Below, in pieces: positions 1-5,149 of a stretch of 5,149 nucleotides of DNA. Every line of letters starts with the position of its first letter. Within the stretch, counting starts at the first letter, position 1. Under the pieces are notes generated by a model. It searched no databases and was not told the origin of the DNA. It saw only the letters and a list, made by a program, of their open reading frames with translations. The DNA is from Bacteroidales bacterium UBA2295 (GTDB lineage: Bacteria > Bacteroidota > Bacteroidia > Bacteroidales > Tenuifilaceae): assembly GCA_002345825.1 (NCBI GenBank), contig DDWD01000121.1:1-5149 (forward strand), given 5' to 3'. Position numbers and translations under genes: made by a program.

Positions 1-2
1 CC

Positions 3-83
3 AATAACGCAACTCTCACTAAAAATGAAGAAGCATTTATTATTAAACAAAGCGTAGCCCCTATAGCTGCCATCTCCCAATAG
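3..83 (+). CDS. possible 3' end of an upstream gene (partial, unidentified)
   Basis: One plus-strand frame is open from the window edge to a TAG at 81-83 and would give a 26-residue tail ending in APIAAISQ. I recognise no family in it. An open stretch of this length is not rare by chance, and two minus-strand frames across the same bases are also open, so the coding call is weak. If real, it would be a co-directional neighbour ending about 40 bases before the penicillin-binding protein gene. No other gene is supported in bases 1-93, and I see no hairpin or terminator there. Confidence 0.25.
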   Translation, partial: NNATLTKNEEAFIIKQSVAPIAAISQ

Positions 84-97
84 CCATAAATAATTGC

Positions 98-105
98 TAA
101 CTTTG
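98..105 (+). promoter_or_regulatory. probable Bacteroidota -7 promoter element (TAnnTTTG)
   Basis: The bases TAACTTTG match the TAnnTTTG -7 box used by the primary sigma factor of Bacteroidota. No clear TTTG -33 element is found at the expected distance upstream, so only half of the promoter is recognisable. Transcription starting about 5-8 bases downstream would begin near 110-113 and leave a leader of roughly 11-14 bases before the ATG at 124. This supports the ATG at 124 as the start of the penicillin-binding protein gene, because an in-frame TTG at 94 would lie upstream of the transcript. Confidence 0.5.
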
Positions 106-123
106 CAAATCAAATGTAAGCCT

Positions 124-2481
124 ATGTCCTTTAAAGAAAAGAGTACTAAAACTAAGTTCCTTCTGTGGTTCTGGGGAATATTCATTTTCGGGTTCCTTTT
201 TGCAGTAACCCTTTTTACGCTAATTAGCGTTGAGTTTTTTGGCCCTATGCCAACATTTGAAGAGCTGGAAAACCCCAGAAGTAATCTAGCCTCAGAAATT
301 ATATCGGAAGATCACAAACTCCTTGGAACATATTATATACAGAATAGAACCTTTGTTGAGTTTGATGAACTTTCCCCGAACCTAGTTAATGCCCTTTTAG
401 CCACTGAAGATATTCGGTTTTATAAGCACAGTGGCATTGATGCCCGAGGACTTGCACGCGTAGCGGTTAAAACCATTGCAATGGGGCAAAGCGGCAGTGG
501 AGGAGGTAGCACAATTACTCAGCAACTGGCCAAGAACCTTTTTCCGAGGGACACATCCATTTACTCATCATCTGTAGCTCGGTTCTCCAAATTAGCCATT
601 GCCAAATTTAAGGAGTGGATTACTGCAGTAAAACTTGAAAGGAATTTCACAAAGAATGAGATTCTTGCCATGTACCTAAATACTGTGCCTTTTGGCAGCA
701 ATGCATTCGGAATAAAAGCCGCCTCAAAAACATTCTTTAATACAACTCCCGATTCTTTAACCATTGAACAGGCAGCTGTTCTTGTTGGGGTTGTGAATGC
801 GCCCACAAGGTATAGCCCCGTTCGTAACCCAGAGCGTTCGCTACAGCGCAGAAACTTTGTGCTTTCGCAAATGAAAAAGTATGGCTTGATTGATCCTTTG
901 CTGTACGATTCAATTTCGCAAATTCCCATAAACTTAGAGTATAAAGTACAAGATCATAACGAAGGCCTTGCAACCTACTTTAGGGAATACCTAAGAATTT
1001 ACCTATCGGCAAACAAGCCCGAACCTAAGCGATACTATTCATACTCTCAATATAAAGAGGACTCATTGCTTTGGGCAAACGATCCGCTTTATGGTTGGTG
1101 TAACAAGAATTTGAAACCCGACGGAACTCCCTACAACTTATATCGCGATGGATTAAAAATTTACACCACCATAAATAGCCGGATGCAGCAGTACGCGGAG
1201 GAAGCCGTAGAAGAACATCTAGGTGAGTATTTGCAAGCAGAATTTGATGCAGAGCAAAAAGAGAGGAAATACAGACTTTTTAACGATAATTTGTCAGATG
1301 AGCAGATTGATGGCATAATGCTACAAGCCATGCGTCAAACCGAACGATATAGAATCCTTCGCAACAAAGGGGCTTCTATGGATAGCATAAATGCTCATTT
1401 CAACAACAAGGTGAAAATGAGTGTTTTCACTTGGGGAGGAGAACGAGATACTATTATGTCTCCGATGGATTCGATAAAACATTACAAGCGTATTCTTAGA
1501 ACCGGGTTTATGGCAATGGATCCCCGAACCGGACACGTAAAGGCCTGGGTTGGCGGCCCAAATTTTAAACACTTTAAGTACGACCATGTTAAGCAGGGCA
1601 AAAGGCAGGTGGGATCGACCATCAAGCCATTCCTTTACACCTTAGCCATGCAGGAGGGGTATTCGCCCTGCGATTTGGCGCCTAACGTTCCCCAAACGTT
1701 CGAAGTGGCCGATTCGGTCTGGACACCCAAAAACTCGGGTCGCTCGGAGTACGATGGACAAATGGTTACCCTAAAATGGGGTTTGGCCAATTCTGTAAAC
1801 AACATTTCGGGATGGTTGATGAAACGTTTTAATCCGAGAGCCTTAGTTGACGTTTGCCAACGAATGGGAATTAACAGCCGAATTGACCCTGTTGTTTCAG
1901 CTTTCCTTGGCACTTCGGAATTTAGCGTGTACGAGATGGTTGGAGCCTATGGCACCTATGCAAACAAAGGTGTTCACATAGAACCACTAATGGTAACACG
2001 CATCGAGGATAAAAGCGGTAACATCTTGGCTAATTTTCATCCTCAACGAAATGAGGCCATTAGTGAGCAAACCGCTTACTTAATGCTTAACCTGCTCGAA
2101 GGGGTTGTTAATCAGGGTACGGCAGCCCGATTGCGTTGGAGATATAACCTCCCGGGCCCCATTGCTGGCAAAACTGGAACAACCAACAACCATTCCGATG
2201 GTTGGTTTATGGGGATTGTCCCCAACCTTGTTGGTGGCGTGTGGGTTGGTGCCGAAGAAAGATCGATAGGTTTTACAAATATCACCCAAGGACAGGGTGC
2301 AAATATGGCATTACCAATATTTGCCATTTTCCTCGATAAGGTTTTTAAAGATGGGCGACTTGGTGTTAACCCAACCGACGAGTGGGATAAACCGCTAAGG
2401 CTAAACGACATTAATCTTAATTGCGACGAGATTATTAACTCAACTAACAACGTTGAAGTTTTTGAAGATGATTTCTTTTAG
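124..2481 (+). CDS. mrcA: class A penicillin-binding protein 1A (bifunctional peptidoglycan glycosyltransferase/transpeptidase)
   Basis: The product (785 residues from the ATG at 124) should polymerise lipid II into glycan strands and cross-link the stem peptides at the outer face of the inner membrane. Residues 11-34 form one uncleaved membrane anchor after a short basic cytoplasmic tail. A GT51 glycosyltransferase domain follows, with ATEDIRFYKH (catalytic Glu95), GGGSTITQQLAKNLF (126-140) and the KFKEW...LER segment (161-173). The penicillin-binding transpeptidase domain has STIK (nucleophile Ser498, Lys501), SVN (557-559) and KTGT (683-686), all intact. The linker between the domains (about 270-460) is long and rich in Tyr, Lys and Glu. 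The tail is acidic and ends EDDFF. An in-frame TTG at 94 would add ten residues, but it has no family-like sequence and lies before the likely transcription start. Length and domain order are normal for the family. The symbol is by analogy with E. coli mrcA; ponA is an equivalent name. Confidence 0.96.
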   Translation: MSFKEKSTKTKFLLWFWGIFIFGFLFAVTLFTLISVEFFGPMPTFEELENPRSNLASEIISEDHKLLGTYYIQNRTFVEFDELSPNLVNALLATEDIRFYKHSGIDARGLARVAVKTIAMGQSGSGGGSTITQQLAKNLFPRDTSIYSSSVARFSKLAIAKFKEWITAVKLERNFTKNEILAMYLNTVPFGSNAFGIKAASKTFFNTTPDSLTIEQAAVLVGVVNAPTRYSPVRNPERSLQRRNFVLSQMKKYGLIDPLLYDSISQIPINLEYKVQDHNEGLATYFREYLRIYLSANKPEPKRYYSYSQYKEDSLLWANDPLYGWCNKNLKPDGTPYNLYRDGLKIYTTINSRMQQYAEEAVEEHLGEYLQAEFDAEQKERKYRLFNDNLSDEQIDGIMLQAMRQTERYRILRNKGASMDSINAHFNNKVKMSVFTWGGERDTIMSPMDSIKHYKRILRTGFMAMDPRTGHVKAWVGGPNFKHFKYDHVKQGKRQVGSTIKPFLYTLAMQEGYSPCDLAPNVPQTFEVADSVWTPKNSGRSEYDGQMVTLKWGLANSVNNISGWLMKRFNPRALVDVCQRMGINSRIDPVVSAFLGTSEFSVYEMVGAYGTYANKGVHIEPLMVTRIEDKSGNILANFHPQRNEAISEQTAYLMLNLLEGVVNQGTAARLRWRYNLPGPIAGKTGTTNNHSDGWFMGIVPNLVGGVWVGAEERSIGFTNITQGQGANMALPIFAIFLDKVFKDGRLGVNPTDEWDKPLRLNDINLNCDEIINSTNNVEVFEDDFF

Positions 2482-2485
2482 CCTA
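2479..2485. other. convergent gene junction with one base between stop codons
   Basis: The plus-strand TAG (2479-2481) and the minus-strand TAG (2483-2485) are separated only by base 2482. I see no GC-rich hairpin followed by a T-run on either strand near the junction. Any transcription end must therefore lie inside the opposing coding sequence, and the two messages probably overlap at their 3' ends. Confidence 0.9.
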
Positions 2486-4180
2486 CAGCTGGGGAATGGA
2501 GTTGATTAATTGTTTGGTGTATTCCGACTGAGGATTGGAATAAATTGCATCGGCAGAACCCGACTCTACAATCTGTCCGTTTTGCATTACTATCATCCGG
2601 TTACTCATATATTTCACCACCGAGAGGTCATGCGAAATAAAAATATAGGTCAATCCAAACTCATCCTTTAGACGGTTTAGCAGGTTAAGTATTTGTGCCT
2701 GAATTGAGACATCGAGAGCAGACACCATCTCATCGCAAACCACAACCTTTGGATTTACCGATAAAGCACGAGCAATGGCCACACGTTGCCTTTGCCCACC
2801 AGAAAATTCATGAGGATATCTGTAAAAACTATTGGCTGGTAATGCTACGTATTCCAATAATTCAATGGCTCGGTGGCGTAGCTGCTTTTTTCCTTTGCCT
2901 TGGGCATAAAAAGCAATGGGTTCCATAATAGCCTCGCCTATTGTATGCCTCGGATTTAGTGAAGAGTAGGGGTCTTGAAAAACAAGTTGAACGTCCTGCC
3001 TAAAAGCAGCCATTTCGGCTTTTCTCAAAAAAGCAATGTCTTTCCCTTTATAACGTATACTTCCTCCTTGAAATGGTGTTAACCCAAGAATTGACCTACC
3101 CAACGTGGTTTTTCCGCACCCCGATTCACCCACCAAGCCTAAAGTTTCTCCTTGATACAAACAAAACGAAAGATTATCAACAGCCCTAAAAATATTGGTG
3201 GGCTTGCCGAAGAAACTCCTCTTTACCACATAATCAACACAAAGGCGATTCACCTCAAGGATTGGGTCTTGCGATAAGAATTTTTGGTTTTCCTTCCCAA
3301 TATCGCGTTCGGGCGCTTGGGGAATAATTGATTTGGTTAAAAAATCACTAACTGTTGGCAAAAATATGGGTCGCTTATCTATGGGTGGGCGGCAGGCAAT
3401 AAGCCCTTGGGTATATGGTTGGGCTGGCGTCGATAAAATTTGGGGAGTGGGTCCCTCCTCCACCAAGCAACCCTCTTTAAGTACAACCAAACGATTGGTT
3501 ACCTGAGAAATTACACCTAAATCGTGACTAATAAAGAGTAGGCTCATTCCACGACTTGAGATAATTCTTTTTAGCAGACTGATGATTTCATGCTGAACCG
3601 TAACATCTAAGGCTGTTGTTGGTTCGTCTGCAATTAGTACAGATGGGTTGCATGCCAACGCCATGGCGATCATAACGCGCTGTTTTTGCCCTCCGCTAAG
3701 CTCGTGTGGGTAGCTTTGGTATACCTTCTCGGGGTTTGGTATTTGCATCTCATGCAAAAGCGAAAGGGCTCTGGCTTTCACCTCTGATTTGGGTAGGGTA
3801 TTGTGAGTCGCAATGGCCTCCTCAACCTGCAGCCCACATCGCATCGAGGGGTTTAGCGAAGTCATTGGTTCCTGAAAAATCATGGAAAGCAAATTACCTC
3901 GCACTTTGGTTGGGTTAGCCTCTGGTGCTAAAAGATTTATTCGAGTTCCGTTGGGCATTGTAAAATATGCAAAACCCGAAGTAACTCTGGCGCTCTGTGG
4001 CAAGATACCCATAAGGCTAAGTGCCGTAATAGATTTACCAGAGCCCGATTCGCCAACAATACCGAGCGATTCGCCAAGTTTTAGCGAGAAGGAAAGATTG
4101 CTCAGCACACAGCTATGGCCAAAGGATATGGATAGATCCACAACCTCCAATATGGTCATATCGTACTGCTTCTCATCCAT
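2483..4180 (-). CDS. fused dipeptide/oligopeptide ABC transporter ATP-binding protein (DppD-DppF/YejF type, two ATPase domains)
   Basis: This 565-residue cytoplasmic protein carries two ABC ATPase domains in one chain and should energise import of peptides, or related solutes such as nickel or glutathione, through DppB/DppC-like permeases not found in this window. Domain 1 has Walker A GESGSGKS (43-50), Q-loop Gln103, LSGGQ (161-165), Walker B VLIADE (Glu186) and switch His219. Domain 2 has GESGCGKT (351-358), Gln402, FSGGQ (459-463), VVVCDE (Glu484) and His517. After domain 1, QPYTQGL (254-260) recalls the HPYT segment of the oligopeptide family. The cysteine-rich Fe-S extension known in DppD/OppD is absent after both domains. 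The residue after Glu484 is Met where Pro is common. The start may instead be the ATG at 4159 (MTILEVVDLSISF), which has GAGAAG upstream and a more family-like beginning. The gene lies 32 bases after the permease gene on the same strand. The exact substrate cannot be told from the sequence; YejF and GsiA are the nearest familiar names. Confidence 0.93.
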   Translation of the reverse strand: MDEKQYDMTILEVVDLSISFGHSCVLSNLSFSLKLGESLGIVGESGSGKSITALSLMGILPQSARVTSGFAYFTMPNGTRINLLAPEANPTKVRGNLLSMIFQEPMTSLNPSMRCGLQVEEAIATHNTLPKSEVKARALSLLHEMQIPNPEKVYQSYPHELSGGQKQRVMIAMALACNPSVLIADEPTTALDVTVQHEIISLLKRIISSRGMSLLFISHDLGVISQVTNRLVVLKEGCLVEEGPTPQILSTPAQPYTQGLIACRPPIDKRPIFLPTVSDFLTKSIIPQAPERDIGKENQKFLSQDPILEVNRLCVDYVVKRSFFGKPTNIFRAVDNLSFCLYQGETLGLVGESGCGKTTLGRSILGLTPFQGGSIRYKGKDIAFLRKAEMAAFRQDVQLVFQDPYSSLNPRHTIGEAIMEPIAFYAQGKGKKQLRHRAIELLEYVALPANSFYRYPHEFSGGQRQRVAIARALSVNPKVVVCDEMVSALDVSIQAQILNLLNRLKDEFGLTYIFISHDLSVVKYMSNRMIVMQNGQIVESGSADAIYSNPQSEYTKQLINSIPQL

Positions 4181-4212
4181 CCAACGAGAAAATTTTTGAT
4201 GTGTAACTATTG

Positions 4213-5149
4213 CTAATGGTTGCCAATTTGCTCCTGGGCAAAAATCCGCCGTGTAATATATTGCACGGGGAAACGAGCAGCAAAATAGCCAATAGCAAAC
4301 ACAACCAGTAGAACCCCAAAAATATCGAGAAATTGAATTTCCACAGGATAAGCATCAATTATAAACTCACCTGTGCCTTGGAGCCGCACCAGCTTAAACT
4401 CAATTTGCATCCAGCAAATAAGAAGTCCGAGCATGGCCCCAATAACAGTTCCTACTATAGTTATGAGTAAACCCTCGGTAACAAATATCTTCTGAATCAT
4501 ACTATTGTCTGCCCCCAGGCTCTTTAACGTTTCCACATCTTTACGCTTATCGATAATGAGCATCGATAGGGAGCCAATAATATTGAATGAGGCCACTACA
4601 AGAATAAAGGAAAGAATAAGTCCGGCAGCCATTTTCTCCGTTTTCATTGTACGATACAGCGACTCATTCTGCTGATATCGATTAAAAACCTTGAAGCCAT
4701 CGCCCAGAATGCCCTGAATATCTTGCTGAACCCTTTCGATATTTGCATCTGGGACAAGTTTTATCTCCACAGAGGTTACCTGATTGGTGTAATTTAATAG
4801 GCCACGCACAAACTCTATTGGCGAAATTATGTACTGCGTGTCAAATTCCTGCTCAATGGCAAACACTCCTGATGGCATTATTGCCTTTGATGTAAATGCT
4901 GTTGCTGTTGATAGGGTGGGTAATCGGCCTCGGCGAGGCATAAAAATCTCAAGGGGATCGAAGTGTGCAAGGTTAGCATTTAGGTAAATTGCGGCTCCCT
5001 GCCCCATAATGGCCATAGGTTGACTCCCGCGCCAAAGCATAAATTCACCATCAATCATCATCGAATCAATACCTATTAAATCGGGGTAGTTTCTGCTAAC
5101 CCCCTTTACGGTTCCAATGTGCTGCTTATTTCGATATTTGAATATGGCA
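4213..5149 (-). CDS. LolC/LolE-type lipoprotein-releasing ABC transporter permease (partial, N-terminus beyond the window)
   Basis: About 311 codons are visible, open to the right edge of the window; the gene ends with TAG at 4213-4215. Counting from the Met at 5061, the chain begins with a periplasmic MacB/LolE-like core. It has three membrane segments at about 146-170, 197-219 and 244-262, which are the last three of the usual four. The first two flank DKRKDVETLKSLGA, the cytoplasmic coupling segment of FtsX-fold permeases. The protein ends shortly after the last segment with a basic stretch (FPVQYITRR), as is usual. With a LolD-type ATPase, such permeases pull mature lipoproteins out of the inner membrane and hand them to LolA. 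Coding clearly continues upstream of Met 5061 (KGVSRNYPDLIGIDS), so that Met is internal. By usual family length, about 90-110 residues including the first membrane segment lie outside the window. LolC and LolE cannot be told apart here, so no symbol is given. Another FtsX-type exporter role is possible but less likely. Confidence 0.88.
   Translation of the reverse strand, partial: AIFKYRNKQHIGTVKGVSRNYPDLIGIDSMMIDGEFMLWRGSQPMAIMGQGAAIYLNANLAHFDPLEIFMPRRGRLPTLSTATAFTSKAIMPSGVFAIEQEFDTQYIISPIEFVRGLLNYTNQVTSVEIKLVPDANIERVQQDIQGILGDGFKVFNRYQQNESLYRTMKTEKMAAGLILSFILVVASFNIIGSLSMLIIDKRKDVETLKSLGADNSMIQKIFVTEGLLITIVGTVIGAMLGLLICWMQIEFKLVRLQGTGEFIIDAYPVEIQFLDIFGVLLVVFAIGYFAARFPVQYITRRIFAQEQIGNH

Larger units (their letters stand above)
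2483..5149 (-). other. probable two-gene transcription unit: LolC/E-type permease then double ABC ATPase
   Basis: The two minus-strand genes are separated by 32 bases (4181-4212). That gap holds no hairpin and no TAnnTTTG box on the minus strand, so a shared transcript is likely. The promoter would lie beyond base 5149. Shared transcription does not make them subunits of one transporter: the ATPase belongs to the peptide-import family, not the LolD family. This is an inference from spacing and orientation. Confidence 0.55.

Noticed and set aside
10..73. Minus-strand open stretch starting MAAIGATLCLI at base 73, reading off the left edge
   Set aside because: It is hydrophobic and could be the start of a divergent membrane protein, but it is too short to judge and has no promoter box or family match.
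561..973. Minus-strand open frames of 122 and 78 codons inside the PBP gene
   Set aside because: They lie wholly antisense to a gene with complete catalytic motifs and show no recognisable domains.
1321..1913. Minus-strand open frames of 88 and 92 codons inside the PBP gene
   Set aside because: They are shadows of the transpeptidase-coding region, with no start context and no family resemblance.
2448..2455. Eight-base palindrome CAACGTTG near the end of the PBP gene
   Set aside because: A single short palindrome within coding sequence has no flanking support as an operator and is expected by chance.
2434..2510. Inverted repeat around the convergent stops as a bidirectional terminator
   Set aside because: The stems are AT-rich with a bulge and a 54-base loop, without a following T-run. 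Both arms encode an Ile-Asn-Ser near the protein ends, so the match may be chance.
3706..4199. Plus-strand open frames of 70 and 105 codons opposite the double-ATPase gene
   Set aside because: They are antisense to the conserved first ATPase domain; the translated products resemble no family.
2483..5149. A new combined system made of the FtsX-type permease and the peptide-type double ATPase
   Set aside because: Each protein fits a known family with different partners. Adjacency with a 32-base gap alone does not support a shared complex.

Overview
The window looks like ordinary chromosome from a member of the Bacteroidota, most likely a Bacteroidales- or Marinilabiliales-type organism. Three things suggest this. 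A match to the Bacteroidota -7 promoter box (TAnnTTTG) lies just before the first gene. None of the starts has a clear Shine-Dalgarno sequence. The penicillin-binding protein has the long linker and acidic C-terminal tail I associate with this phylum. The taxonomic call rests on recognition and was not checked by a search.

Layout. Bases 1-93 hold no gene I can establish, only a possible last 26 codons of an upstream plus-strand gene. Bases 124-2481 (plus strand) encode a complete class A penicillin-binding protein (PBP1A type) with all glycosyltransferase and transpeptidase motifs intact. Two genes on the minus strand meet it tail to tail. The first in transcription order runs in from beyond base 5149 and ends at 4213; it is the C-terminal three quarters of a LolC/LolE-type (FtsX/MacB-like) ABC permease. 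After a 32-base gap comes a 565-residue protein with two ABC ATPase domains in one chain (4180-2483), of the DppD-DppF/YejF peptide-import type. Its stop codon is one base from the stop codon of the PBP gene.

How the genes fit together. The PBP polymerises and cross-links peptidoglycan. The permease probably extracts lipoproteins from the inner membrane for transfer to the outer membrane. The double ATPase probably powers uptake of oligopeptides, which could include cell-wall peptides. All three are envelope functions, but nothing here shows that they work as one system. The permease lacks its usual LolD ATPase, and the double ATPase lacks its usual DppB/DppC permeases; both sets of partners must be encoded elsewhere. 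The two minus-strand genes are probably co-transcribed.

I found no RNA genes, insertion sequences, CRISPR arrays, riboswitches or convincing terminators, and no sign of an undescribed system. The points worth a second look are the start-site corrections, the one-base convergent junction, an unusual Walker B residue in the second ATPase domain, and the unpaired partners of the two ABC components.
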